Source of the DNA: Pseudomonas lactucae
GTDB taxonomy: Bacteria; Pseudomonadota; Gammaproteobacteria; Pseudomonadales; Pseudomonadaceae
Direction of reading: 5' to 3'
Assembly (NCBI RefSeq): GCF_016937615.1
Contig: NZ_JAFHKI010000006.1
Location: 62,001-126,000 of the forward strand
Length of the DNA stretch: 64,000 bases
The translations under genes were made by a program, and so were the position numbers. A model generated the notes under the pieces. That model searched no databases. It worked only from the letters and a program-made list of their open reading frames with translations, and was not told where the DNA came from. Positions 46,118 through 56,509 of the stretch are shown one piece after another; position 1 is the first letter of the stretch; each line of letters starts with the position of its first letter.

Positions 46118-48217
46118 TCAGCCAACAGAGGGCCGCACTAGGAGAAACAAATTTCTCTTTGCTCGAGTAGCAGCAACGTGCAGCAGACATCTTTCAGAAG
46201 TTTCAGTGTCTTCGGTTACCCCGGCATCTTCATCACGGCTAAATTGCCCTGCATAAGTAGTGGCTCCCTTGTAGGCGGCAACAATCACTACGCTAAATTC
46301 AAGCCCCTTGATGCGGTGCATAGTGGCTAGACGGACGCCCAATAGTGCCGAATCGTCCGAGGTTGCGTTATCTAGTTTCAAGTGAATAATATTGGCTTGC
46401 TGCAGAGCTCTAGCAATGTTTTCCAGATCCTCGTTAGTACGTGCGGTGATGCAAATCTGTCGAGGCTCCATGCCATCGTCCTGCAGTTGTTTAAGGATCG
46501 TTTGTATATGCGGCATATCCTCATTAACGGAAGACGACTCAATGATATCCGGCACATCACCATGGGTAAGCGAACGGTAACCGCGCAGAGAATCCGCATT
46601 CCCGTCCAGGTCGTCGACAGCACATCCTTCAAGCTGAGCACAGGCCCATTGACGGATTTCGTCTGTGGTGCGGTAGTTCACCTTAAGGTTACGGCTGCGG
46701 CCACGAACCTCAATGCCCACCCGGCTCAGTACGACTTTGTGCCGGTAGATACGCTGGTGAGCATCGCCAACGATAAACAGGTCGTTTTCAGCTTCCTCTA
46801 CGGCTGTGCGAATAAGCTCAAAACCTGCGTTGCTGATGTCCTGGGCTTCATCTACCACCATGGACCGAACTCCGAGTGCGGGCTGCTCTGTCCTTAACAA
46901 CTGACAGGCTTCACGGAAGGCCTCTTCAGGCTCGCGCAAATTGGCGGCTTGCAGCTGGGCACGGTATTCGGCAAACACCGGCCAAATAGACTTACGCATC
47001 GCACGGCCGAGCTGACCGCCACGGCCGACTCGACTGGCACGCATATAGTCCTCAGCAGTTTCACAAGCTTGAGGCAGCACCACTCGCTCATACTCCGCAC
47101 GCATGAACGTTAGGCTGAGATCAACCGATGTCGGCATCGCAGACAGAGCTGCTTGCCAGAAACGGCGACGATCGCCTTCGTTGTACAGCAGGTTATGTGG
47201 GTAGCCAAAACGACGCAGAAGGCTGGAAGCCCACTGATCCAGGTTCACTACTTGAATTTTCTCCAATTCCTGTGGGGTGCACAGCAGCGCCAAATGCTGG
47301 CGGATGTCCTCGGCAAGTGTTTTGGTGAACGTGGTAAACAAGACCGGACGACCAGGCAAGTTCGAATATTGTCGAGCAAGTCTTGCAGCGCGATGCATGG
47401 CGACAACAGTTTTACCAGTACCTGCACCACCGGTCACCTTCACTGGACCATTCCAGTCACGCTCCACCAACTTGCGCTGAGTTGGGTGCAGGAAGACCCT
47501 CCAGCGTTCTAGAGGTGCAGCCAGTAAGGCCTCCAGATCGCTGTCATCAGTCAGTACCACGAAATGACGACGCGAGCTATCGCGCTCCAGCGCAGCCCCG
47601 AAGTCTGCAGGGTCGACAGACTCTGGCGCGGCCTGATCACTGATGATCTTGTCGAAAAGCTCGCCGGCAGCAAATAGATACAACGCCTCGAATGCCTCAT
47701 CGGGCAATTGCGCTTCCAGCGCCTCAAGTTCGCCTTCATTAGTTACGGCACGCACCGCTTCCAGCCGATCATCGGGTACGCCCAGCCGGCGAATCTCACG
47801 ATCCTTGAGGGCATCGAACAGTCCCACTGCACGCACCTCGGCCGAGGCGTCAGATGCTTTCGTGTTAGCCACCTCCTGCACTGCATAAACCTGGATGCTG
47901 CCAACATCCGGATGGATCGCGACTCGATGGCGACGTGCCCACTGATAGGCATCGTCATGTTGGTCAACCCACAACAGGCAGTAAACGTTGCCCACATCAG
48001 GTTTAAGCACGATTCCACGCATATTGTCGTTGATCCGAACCGAGCGCATGTTCGGATCGGCGGCATCATGAATGCGCTCATAATTGATGCCGGTCGCCAT
48101 TGGGTTCTGACGAAACTTTGCAACGAAGGTCAGTACCGCCTGCTGATGAGAACGTGGAACTACCGAAAACGACTTCAGAAAGTCATCGGACATTGCAATC
48201 TTGAGTGCCAGCGTCAT
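46118..48217 (-). CDS. RelE/ParE-like domain fused to a UvrD/Rep-type helicase
   Basis: A 699-aa protein. The first 110 residues (SDDFLKSFSVVPRSHQQAVLTF ... GNVYCLLWVDQHDDAYQWA, given in parts) have the strand-helix pattern of RelE/ParE toxins. The rest is a superfamily 1 helicase: Walker A GGAGTGKT (263-270), motif II VVDEAQD (454-460), motif IV NYRTTDEIR, motif V ATMHRIKGLEF and motif VI HVAATRAKRNLF. It overlaps the 2110-aa gene by 4 bases and is the last gene of the operon. Whether the toxin-like part is active is unknown. Confidence 0.87.
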   Translation of the reverse strand: MTLALKIAMSDDFLKSFSVVPRSHQQAVLTFVAKFRQNPMATGINYERIHDAADPNMRSVRINDNMRGIVLKPDVGNVYCLLWVDQHDDAYQWARRHRVAIHPDVGSIQVYAVQEVANTKASDASAEVRAVGLFDALKDREIRRLGVPDDRLEAVRAVTNEGELEALEAQLPDEAFEALYLFAAGELFDKIISDQAAPESVDPADFGAALERDSSRRHFVVLTDDSDLEALLAAPLERWRVFLHPTQRKLVERDWNGPVKVTGGAGTGKTVVAMHRAARLARQYSNLPGRPVLFTTFTKTLAEDIRQHLALLCTPQELEKIQVVNLDQWASSLLRRFGYPHNLLYNEGDRRRFWQAALSAMPTSVDLSLTFMRAEYERVVLPQACETAEDYMRASRVGRGGQLGRAMRKSIWPVFAEYRAQLQAANLREPEEAFREACQLLRTEQPALGVRSMVVDEAQDISNAGFELIRTAVEEAENDLFIVGDAHQRIYRHKVVLSRVGIEVRGRSRNLKVNYRTTDEIRQWACAQLEGCAVDDLDGNADSLRGYRSLTHGDVPDIIESSSVNEDMPHIQTILKQLQDDGMEPRQICITARTNEDLENIARALQQANIIHLKLDNATSDDSALLGVRLATMHRIKGLEFSVVIVAAYKGATTYAGQFSRDEDAGVTEDTETSERCLLHVAATRAKRNLFLLVRPSVG

Positions 48218-51200
48218 GCCAGTGTCTCCATCAAAAGGGTTCTCAGCTCATCAGGCAACTCACTGCCATCAGCGGTAAAAGAATGCCAACCTTGGCCAGC
48301 AAAAAGCGCAGCCACTGCTCCAGAATCTGGCAGTAGTACGGCGGTACGAACATCTGGCCAAGCCAATTCGGCTTCTGCTATTACGCGGCCTTTCTCATCC
48401 ATCAACTCATAGCCCACTTCTGGGGCGGTTACGTCCAGACCAGCCAGAGCCAAGCCCCAAGACTGTACTTCATGTGCAGCTAGACTCAGCGCTTCCTGCC
48501 AGGCTTCAGACAGTCCGCCGGATTTTGCTTTGAGCGCAGAACAATCCTGCAGCGCAGGTAACCCTGGCATTTCAGCGTTGCCAACCCAAATCTGACTCAG
48601 CGGCAACAATAAGTTAAGTGCCTGCCAAAGTTGCTGCCAGCGTAACTGCAGCTCGCTTTCGGGCAGGCCATCTTCTTTCCACTCGCCAACCAGAACAGGC
48701 TCAGAGTCTGCAGAGCCATTGCCCGTCATCACTTGCTTCAGATGCTCCGGGTGCATGGCAATGGCCAGCATCCAGGCTGTACCGAGCTGACGCAGGCTCA
48801 ACCTATGCAGTTGCAGGTCAGGTAGCAGACCCAGCTCATCCAAACGCTGCCAGAAAGCCCCTTCGCGCAGGACTTGAAGCGCAGTAGTGTCACCCGGTGG
48901 CATCAACATTCCCGCAGCCAGGCAGACGGCCAATTTGCCGAGCGCTTGATGTTGCCCATGGGCTAAACGCTGATGCATCTGGCTAAAGGACGGCAGCGAT
49001 TTGAAATTGGAGAGTGTTGCGATGCCCTGTGCCGCGCACAGCTTCTGCACTACCTGCTGTGGATCATCATTAAGCAAAGTTGCCCAAGGCGATGGCGTAG
49101 GTAATACCTGGTTTTGCAAAGCGCATTCGACATCATCCCAGGTTAGCGTCCAGACTGAGAACTTCCCGCTCCTGGCCACCGCCATACGTTTGGCTATATC
49201 GGTAGTAATGATGTCTTTGTGGTACTGCCAACCATCAACAAAGACCGCCACGGGCAGGTCGTCGGCGGCATCGTCTGGCCAGAATACGAAGTCAGGCTTG
49301 CACGGAATCAACACACCTTCGCTGGCTCCCAGATTGACCTGCAACTCCATCCGCCAGCGACGCGAGCCAGCCTGTATCTGATAGCCCGCCTTGCCCTTGA
49401 ACAATAGCTCACTCAGCTTGAACTTCTCACCTTCATGCTCACGGCGCAGCGCTTCGACAAACCGCCTCTCCAGCATGCTATCCAGTAACTGGTTAGCTGG
49501 CTGGACGTCGGCCAGATGGGTAACTGGCTTCAGTGCTCCCTTGTACTGCATCACCTCACCCAACAATTTCTGTGCTGTACGTCGCGAGATAGACTTACGA
49601 TCATGGCTGTTGTGATAGCGGTACACACAGCGATAACAGCCATCGGTGTCCGCATTCTGGTTGCAAGTACAGGTATTGAGGGCTTGCAGTGCAATGTCGA
49701 ATACTTCCAACAGCGGTTCGGGCGCGCGCATCAATTCCTTGAGATAGCCGGTGCCACCTGGCACGCTGTCGTAGATCACCAGATAACAACGCGGCGTATC
49801 TGAGCCCGCAGCCATACGCATATCTAGAGCAATACGCAGATGGTCCACTGCTCCCCTAAACCGCCGCGCCAACCCCAACTCCAGAGCCGACACAAAGCTC
49901 AGCAGGGCCTCGTTGGTATCGGCAAAACCCACCTCGGGCAAAAACAGACGAATGCCCTCACTAGTGAACTCGCGGTAGAGGAACACGCACTGCTGCGTGC
50001 TCGCCTCGGGGTTCTTGCGCTTCGCGCACCAGGACGAATGGTTTCGATATAGCTCCTCGGCCTTGCGCTTGCGCTGTAAGGTGCCGCACTCGGGGCAGAT
50101 GCTAAAACCAGGGCGGCTGAGTTCCTTCCCGCCGATCTCCATCGGCATGCCTTCCGCTGACTGCTCGCCAAAGTTCACCTCGCGAAAAGTCACCCGATCG
50201 AGAAACTCGAAGCCGAAAGGAAATGTTTGCTCGTCAATCACAAAGGCCTGACGCACCGCATCAGGCGGGCTATCCACCAAAGCTTGGCGCACATAAAAAC
50301 CGCGCTGACGCTCGTCTGAGTCGTCAGCAATACGGCTATCGCGATCCAGCGTTCGGGCAAACACCGTGGTCAAACGCAACATCTCGTGCACCCGGCCACT
50401 GTCGCGCCACAGCGTATCGCCACAGCGTGGGCAGTTAGAGTGTTGATCACCTGAGGATAGCGGCTCGGTATAGGAGCACTGCCTACAGAAACGCCAGTGC
50501 TCCGGCTTGATCTTCGATACGTCGATCTGGTTGATCACCACCCGCCTGCCTTCGGCATAAAAGGTGTTGTTCGGTGCCAACTCAGTGATGGCCGTTGATC
50601 CAGGACGCTCATATTCGAAGGTCAGAGGATCAGGAGCGGATGTCCCGGCCTTTGAATCGCGCACAATGATCGAGCGCAACAGCACACCTTGCTCCGGGAA
50701 CGCATAGTTGGGTAGCAAGCCCTCATCAGTCAGCACATTGAGCGTAGCCTTACCCTCAATGCTGCCAATCAAACGCGAAAGCGCAGTTCGATCCTGAAGC
50801 AGTCGTGCCAACTCCAGCTCCTGATCCTCACCACGCACCGTCAATGCCTGCAGCTTATCGATCTCCTTCACTGCGGCCTCACGCTTACGCTTGATGCTTT
50901 CAACATCACTAGCAATGCTCTGCAAACGGTTGACGATCTTATACGCCAACGGGCTGCTATCACCGTTGCTGCCCTGAATGAAATTAGCCAGCCATTGGCA
51001 CGTACCGTCGCTCAAAGGGCACATATCTCCCTGATTGAACAAGCGCAAGAACCGTTCAAGAAGCGACGCTTGGTGCTGCTCCACATAACTCAACCAAGGG
51101 TAAGGAAACTTGCTGTTGGTCTGATTATTGATCGCAGTGAACACCCCACGAATTTCCTGAGGGATCTGCGCCGCCCGCCCGTTCTCATGCACCCAGCAAT

Positions 51201-54200
51201 CTAGAGTGAACGCTGTAAGTTGACGCTCAAGTACCGCCGAGGCGTTAAGGAAAACCCCAGGTGCCTGCACGGAACCTGCAATCATGGTTTTCGGGTCATC
51301 CCAGAAATACAGGTCATGCGGCTTGCTGGTCGCCATGCTCATCAGCAACGCATTACCAGTGCTACGCCCTGCCCGACCGGCTCGCTGAATGTAGTTTGCC
51401 TGCTGTGGAGGAACCGAACATTGCAGCACGCTGGACAAGTCGCCAATATCGATACCCATCTCAAGAGTGGGTGTCGCGGAAAGCACATTAATGCCCCCGG
51501 GGCGATCACTGTTGGATTTAAAGTTGCGCTCTACTGCCTCGCGCGTTTCGCGCGGCAGTAAACCAGTATGCTCGTGCGCCACTACCCGCCGAATGTCCGC
51601 ATTCAGGTAGAGTTTGCGATAAAAATCACCGGGTACATCTAGTGCGTGCAACTCGCCCCGGCAATCGACGCGGCGACACGCTTGCTCAGAAAAATCATCC
51701 TCTGGGCCAGAGAGTGTTGTGCTGTGGCAGCTGGCACACCGCCACACCTTGCCACCCAAGATAACGTGGAAAGCAGAGGGCTCCAGCCCCCATACACGGA
51801 TATCCGGCTTCTCGGTAGCCTCCTCAAAACCTGCTAAGCCAACGCTTTCCAATGCCTCAAGAGCAAGCCGATAAAGCGGCGCAATCAAGGCATCCGTACC
51901 CAGCGCCAGATCATGCAAAGCAGGCAATGCCTTGAACGCCCAGTCGCTAAACAAACGGGCATGGCTCTTAGTTATACTGACACAGCGACCAAACTCTGCC
52001 AGTGTCAAAAACCTCGGAGGCCGCGGGCTGGTTAGAAGCTTGAACTGGCTTGGATTCTTCTTATACCCCCAAGGGCTGCTACCCATTCGCGCATAAAACC
52101 CTAGCTCCTGATCACGCCAAGCCCCGATGCGCTGCATGTTTTCCAGTAGCCCGCGCAGTAAAACAACAACTTCTTCCAGCTGCGCGGCGGCTAACGGTTC
52201 AAGCGTGTCACGTAGACGTGGCAACAGCCATTGAGCGGCTTCGTCTAACTTGCCCGCAAGTGGCACTACGCATGCAGTTCCCGTCGCTACCAGAGTGCGA
52301 CCAATATGAGCATCCTGGCCAAACTCTGCATTGAGGACCCAAGGCAACACCCTCGCCAACTCGCTAGGTAGGTTGCTGCTTTCAGGCAGCGCCCCCTCTT
52401 CCATCAGGGTCTCGTAATCACGTAGCCACTGCATTTGCGGCGGCAGGAAGTTAGCAATGTAATGACCATCACCTAGCGCCGTGCGCCAACGTTGCGCGAA
52501 TGCTGTTGGCAAATTTTCTAGTGTCACAGGTCGCCCAGCTGCATAGGCATCAGCAATTACCTGCGCCAACGCCGGGCGTAAGTTCATTCGCCAGGTTCTC
52601 GCGGCAAGGAACCCTGCACGATGCGCCGCATCCTGTACCGAGTCCGAGAAAGCAATCAGCTTCTTGTCCGGATTGAAGCGCGTTGCAAACAACTGTCCCA
52701 CCATCACCGCCGCCAGACTGGCCGCTTGCGAACCAACAATTGTCAGCGTTTTATAACCGGCACAAAAAGGACAATCATGGTGCGACTTGGTGTACTTCGC
52801 GCCATTGCGCGTACCTTCACGCAGGTTGCTGGCAATATCTATAGCCAGCAAAGGCTGATCCTCACAGTGTGAGCATTCGGTTTGTGATGCCTGATGCAAG
52901 GAGCCGCAGGCAGGGCATACCTGCTTGCGCTCGAACACTGCTGGGTTCGCCCCCGCACTGGAGGGAAAGATAAAACGGGTACTCACATCCTCGGCGAAGA
53001 ACGCGCTGTAAAACGCTTGCAAATCATGAGTGAGTTGATTGGGGCTGATCTTTTGCTGCGTAGAACCCCAGCCGGTGGCGTGGCACTCGCGGCAATGGAT
53101 CACCGGCAGATGCAGCCGCTCCATATCGGCTTTACGTAAGTCATCGTGATGCCGAAGCTGCGGTTCAGCATCCAGAACAGCCACCATGCGGCGCAGCTCA
53201 CGTAGCCAGATTTCCACCTTTACCTGCAAGAAAAAGTTCTGATGTGCATCCTGGCGTGCATGCGCCACCAACGACAGCAGGCTAGACAACCAAAGCAGCG
53301 CAAAGCGCTCATCATCGCAGCTCGGCAAACGGCGCTTGAGCAGTACCAACAGGTCATCCAGCAACACGGACTTTGGTCCAAGACGCTCCAAATCACGCAA
53401 AAGATTCTGGAAGGCAAAGTGGCTCTTCAGGTCCTTACCCAAGCCACAGCGCCAAGCAAAATCCTCTGCCTGCGTGACCGAGCAAGGCTCACCGAACCAC
53501 AAAGGCGCTTGGGCCGCCAGATAGGCATGCAGGTCGTCAAAGTTATCGGGTGCCAAGGTATCCAGATCACTGGGCTGCGGGCTTTGGGTGAACTCAACTA
53601 GGGCTTCAGCGAGATAATCCCCAACCGACTCGCGGTCCTCGGCGATAACCGCACTGTCATTCAACACTTCACCAAACACATCACCGGCAAAGGCCAGCAA
53701 ATCGCTAACGCCATCATCGCCCAGCGTTGCCGAAGTACCGACGCACACCAACTGGCCCGGCGGCGCCTTCAGACGTCCCTTGAGACGGCGAATCAAACAG
53801 GCCAGATCAGTACCCTGCGCACCGTCAAAGGTATGCAGCTCATCCACCACCAAATAACGCAGCGTGTCCGGCTGCTGATGCGCCCACAAAGGGGCATCTG
53901 CTGCACGCAGCAGAAGAAAGTCCAACATCTTGTAGTTGGTCAGCAGAATATCCGGCGGATTTTCACGCAGGGCATTGCGGTCGGTAATCACCGAATAACT
54001 GCCGCCACTCAATTCGGCGACCGTTTGCGACTCTACAGCCGGTGCATCGCCCACATACAAGCCTGCACGAATCCCACTAAGGCCAGCGGCCTTAACGATT
54101 TCCTTGGCCACGCGCCCAGATTGGTCGCTGGCCAAGGCATTCATGGGATAGAGGATGATCGCCTTGATGCCACGCCGCCCCTCGGCACGCGCCACTCGAC

Positions 54201-54546
54201 AATGCTCAAGGATCGGATATAGAAAGCACTCGGTCTTACCCGACCCCGTACCCGTTGCCACCAACGTGGATTGAGCCTCTGATCCCGCCAGCCGCGCAAA
54301 AGCCTTGGCCTGATGTGCATGGGGCACAAAGCTGGCGGGTAACCAAGGAAAAGCTGGTAACCCGCCATTAAGCTGCTTGCGAAATGGCAGTGGCAATGTC
54401 AGATATGGCCCTTTGAAGATATTGCTGCGCTCAGCCAAAAAGCGCTCCAGCAAGCCCTCAAAACCAGTAGTAGTGGACGGGAATGCGGTGCGCAGAAAGT
54501 CTGCGACGCCCTGAGTGACCTGCTGAGAAACGATAAGTGGCTGCAT
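48214..54546 (-). CDS. Giant DEAD/DEAH helicase with DUF1998 and nuclease-like tail (DruE/DrmA-DrmB-like)
   Basis: A 2110-aa protein. Walker A ATGTGSGKTE (about 97-106), DELH box (235-238), and a second RecA lobe with SATPTLEMGIDIGDL and YIQRAGRAGRS. Several Cys-pair zinc sites lie in the long insert. The DUF1998/MZB region has SVPGGTGYLKELM followed by a CTCNQNADTDGCYRC cluster. After it comes an extra domain with PDFVFWPDD and VFVDGWQYH, the pattern of Vsr/DUF559-type PD-(D/E)XK nucleases. Length and layout resemble Druantia DruE or a DrmA-DrmB fusion. Starts 6 bases after the DUF262 gene end. Confidence 0.88.
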   Translation of the reverse strand: MQPLIVSQQVTQGVADFLRTAFPSTTTGFEGLLERFLAERSNIFKGPYLTLPLPFRKQLNGGLPAFPWLPASFVPHAHQAKAFARLAGSEAQSTLVATGTGSGKTECFLYPILEHCRVARAEGRRGIKAIILYPMNALASDQSGRVAKEIVKAAGLSGIRAGLYVGDAPAVESQTVAELSGGSYSVITDRNALRENPPDILLTNYKMLDFLLLRAADAPLWAHQQPDTLRYLVVDELHTFDGAQGTDLACLIRRLKGRLKAPPGQLVCVGTSATLGDDGVSDLLAFAGDVFGEVLNDSAVIAEDRESVGDYLAEALVEFTQSPQPSDLDTLAPDNFDDLHAYLAAQAPLWFGEPCSVTQAEDFAWRCGLGKDLKSHFAFQNLLRDLERLGPKSVLLDDLLVLLKRRLPSCDDERFALLWLSSLLSLVAHARQDAHQNFFLQVKVEIWLRELRRMVAVLDAEPQLRHHDDLRKADMERLHLPVIHCRECHATGWGSTQQKISPNQLTHDLQAFYSAFFAEDVSTRFIFPSSAGANPAVFERKQVCPACGSLHQASQTECSHCEDQPLLAIDIASNLREGTRNGAKYTKSHHDCPFCAGYKTLTIVGSQAASLAAVMVGQLFATRFNPDKKLIAFSDSVQDAAHRAGFLAARTWRMNLRPALAQVIADAYAAGRPVTLENLPTAFAQRWRTALGDGHYIANFLPPQMQWLRDYETLMEEGALPESSNLPSELARVLPWVLNAEFGQDAHIGRTLVATGTACVVPLAGKLDEAAQWLLPRLRDTLEPLAAAQLEEVVVLLRGLLENMQRIGAWRDQELGFYARMGSSPWGYKKNPSQFKLLTSPRPPRFLTLAEFGRCVSITKSHARLFSDWAFKALPALHDLALGTDALIAPLYRLALEALESVGLAGFEEATEKPDIRVWGLEPSAFHVILGGKVWRCASCHSTTLSGPEDDFSEQACRRVDCRGELHALDVPGDFYRKLYLNADIRRVVAHEHTGLLPRETREAVERNFKSNSDRPGGINVLSATPTLEMGIDIGDLSSVLQCSVPPQQANYIQRAGRAGRSTGNALLMSMATSKPHDLYFWDDPKTMIAGSVQAPGVFLNASAVLERQLTAFTLDCWVHENGRAAQIPQEIRGVFTAINNQTNSKFPYPWLSYVEQHQASLLERFLRLFNQGDMCPLSDGTCQWLANFIQGSNGDSSPLAYKIVNRLQSIASDVESIKRKREAAVKEIDKLQALTVRGEDQELELARLLQDRTALSRLIGSIEGKATLNVLTDEGLLPNYAFPEQGVLLRSIIVRDSKAGTSAPDPLTFEYERPGSTAITELAPNNTFYAEGRRVVINQIDVSKIKPEHWRFCRQCSYTEPLSSGDQHSNCPRCGDTLWRDSGRVHEMLRLTTVFARTLDRDSRIADDSDERQRGFYVRQALVDSPPDAVRQAFVIDEQTFPFGFEFLDRVTFREVNFGEQSAEGMPMEIGGKELSRPGFSICPECGTLQRKRKAEELYRNHSSWCAKRKNPEASTQQCVFLYREFTSEGIRLFLPEVGFADTNEALLSFVSALELGLARRFRGAVDHLRIALDMRMAAGSDTPRCYLVIYDSVPGGTGYLKELMRAPEPLLEVFDIALQALNTCTCNQNADTDGCYRCVYRYHNSHDRKSISRRTAQKLLGEVMQYKGALKPVTHLADVQPANQLLDSMLERRFVEALRREHEGEKFKLSELLFKGKAGYQIQAGSRRWRMELQVNLGASEGVLIPCKPDFVFWPDDAADDLPVAVFVDGWQYHKDIITTDIAKRMAVARSGKFSVWTLTWDDVECALQNQVLPTPSPWATLLNDDPQQVVQKLCAAQGIATLSNFKSLPSFSQMHQRLAHGQHQALGKLAVCLAAGMLMPPGDTTALQVLREGAFWQRLDELGLLPDLQLHRLSLRQLGTAWMLAIAMHPEHLKQVMTGNGSADSEPVLVGEWKEDGLPESELQLRWQQLWQALNLLLPLSQIWVGNAEMPGLPALQDCSALKAKSGGLSEAWQEALSLAAHEVQSWGLALAGLDVTAPEVGYELMDEKGRVIAEAELAWPDVRTAVLLPDSGAVAALFAGQGWHSFTADGSELPDELRTLLMETLA

Positions 54547-54551
54547 ATTTT

Positions 54552-56336
54552 TTACTCGGCAAGATCAGCTTCAGTGAGGGGCCATTTTTTCACTGAGAAC
54601 TTGGCAATCTCGATGCTACGGGCAAGGATCGCATCCTTGGAAAAGGCTGGATTGGCACTAGCGTTCTTGGCCGCCCCCCCCTGGATTAACCTGAACTGCG
54701 AAGACCGGTACAATTTCTGATCGCGCATCTTGTTCTCCGCTGAGCAGTTATTGCAGGCACTGTTGATGCGCTTCTCAAGCGGTGCGAGATTACCGAGCAG
54801 ATGGATATGCTCGAGATAGGCGTCTTCAGTGCGGAAACCATACAGACGGACGCCAAAGGAAGGCTCCTGCGGAAGAATATGCTCGATGGTCAGACCTGCA
54901 GTACTGATCTCGACCAGGTCTCCTATATCGAGCTGTGGCAAACCCACGGCGACTCTGGCTGCGCTCTCAGATTCCAACAAAACTCGCGCAAGCCCAGGGT
55001 TTCGGAACATCTCCTCCCCAGCCAAACGCGACTCGAACTTAGCGCTTGGCATAAACCGCTGACAAAAATTGATCAACCGCTCAGCAATCTCCTCAGTGGT
55101 TAAATGACTAAACGCTCGCATGAGAGCAGCCATGTCGGCTTGCGGATTCGTACCCTGCAGTTTAAACACACGAAGGTCTGCGAGCTCAATCAACTCAAGC
55201 ATCGAATAATTCAGATAGCTAGGTACTTGCACCTCCAGCATCTTCGAAGTGAACAGGCGGATGATCAGCGGGTAAAGCGTGGCCGAGAGATCCTGAACAA
55301 CCAGCAGCAGATAAAGGCCTCGGTTGGTTCGCCCCCCCTCAGCCAAACCGAGCAGACCTTTAAAGAACACCTCCAAATCACTGACATAATCACTGATAAA
55401 CCTGGCTAAGCGCTCCTTGTCGCCGCGCATGGCTTTGAGTGCCGGCTTGAGGAAAGACTCCAGAACTGTTTCAGAGGTTGCGTTGTAATCCGCCCCGGAC
55501 TCCACATCGTGTTGCTCGCCGTTAAACGCGAAATAGTGATACCGCAGCACGTCGTCTTCCCGGAACGGATCACGATTGATCAGACGAATCTGATAACCCG
55601 GCTCCGCCGCGAGCTTCTTGAGTTTGCTAAAGCTGCGGAAGGCCTCACCGAACTTATCAGCGATCATCGAATCCAATTCGCCATCCAGAAAGCGATTGGA
55701 GTAATAGATCAACAAACTCTTGACGATATCCATCTTCGCCAAAGGTACCCCCCGGTCGTTGACCGACTGGAACATGCGAATGGCTTTACCCTCATTGGCC
55801 TCGGTGAACTCAAGCACCTCAAGATGGCTGATGCTCAGCAACCAGCTCTTGATGGCTTCCTGTCCTTGGTGCACCTTGATGGCTCTGATGCGTTGGCGAA
55901 TCCACTGGTAGGCAACCAGTAAACGCTGCTGGCCATCAGAATCAGGCTCTGGCATCTCATCATTCAGTAGTGCAGAAAAGAATGACTTGTTACTGCCAAG
56001 AACGGTGAACTTGGGGCCGTATACAGGATGCGTGATGTAGGTACTGCGGTAATGCTCCTTGATGGGCAACTCATCGACTGCATCAACCAAAGCATCGAGC
56101 AGCATGGTCAGCGTGGTAAGCCGCTGCTGACCATCCACCACTCGCACCGGTGCCATCTTTCCAGTCTGCGACAAGATAAAGGTGCCCAGATAGTGGCCAC
56201 CGCCCAGCTCCATCGCTTCCTCGATATCCTCAAACAAGTCGTCGATATTGCTGGTCGTCCAGGCGTAGTCACGCTGGTACGCGGGAATTTCCAGGGTCTT
56301 GCCGGTGAAGAACTGCTCGATGGTTTGGGTAGCCAA
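54552..56336 (-). CDS. GmrSD-like DUF262 / HNH protein
   Basis: A 594-aa protein with an N-terminal DUF262 domain: IPAYQRDYAWTTSNIDDL and the nucleotide-hydrolysing DGQQRLTTL motif (about residues 68-76). The C-terminal DUF1524 HNH region has IEHILPQEPSFG and LGNLAPLEKRIN. This is the GmrSD/BrxU architecture of type IV restriction enzymes that cut modified (for example glucosylated) DNA. Gene lies 173 bases after the methyltransferase, in the same operon. It may add an effector or act alongside the methylation-sensing module. Confidence 0.9.
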   Translation of the reverse strand: MATQTIEQFFTGKTLEIPAYQRDYAWTTSNIDDLFEDIEEAMELGGGHYLGTFILSQTGKMAPVRVVDGQQRLTTLTMLLDALVDAVDELPIKEHYRSTYITHPVYGPKFTVLGSNKSFFSALLNDEMPEPDSDGQQRLLVAYQWIRQRIRAIKVHQGQEAIKSWLLSISHLEVLEFTEANEGKAIRMFQSVNDRGVPLAKMDIVKSLLIYYSNRFLDGELDSMIADKFGEAFRSFSKLKKLAAEPGYQIRLINRDPFREDDVLRYHYFAFNGEQHDVESGADYNATSETVLESFLKPALKAMRGDKERLARFISDYVSDLEVFFKGLLGLAEGGRTNRGLYLLLVVQDLSATLYPLIIRLFTSKMLEVQVPSYLNYSMLELIELADLRVFKLQGTNPQADMAALMRAFSHLTTEEIAERLINFCQRFMPSAKFESRLAGEEMFRNPGLARVLLESESAARVAVGLPQLDIGDLVEISTAGLTIEHILPQEPSFGVRLYGFRTEDAYLEHIHLLGNLAPLEKRINSACNNCSAENKMRDQKLYRSSQFRLIQGGAAKNASANPAFSKDAILARSIEIAKFSVKKWPLTEADLAE

Positions 56337-56509
56337 AATCCGTTTCCTTATGGTGGTAGCTCAGCGGTGTGCTGGTATCCAGGCTTTAGCGGCTAGCGCA
56401 CGAAATAACGATGGCTCGCGCCATCACGCTTCAACATCTGTTGCTCATACAATCCGTCAGCAGAACTTTGAGCTGTCCGATATCCGCCTTGCTGAGTCCT
56501 CCAGTAGGG

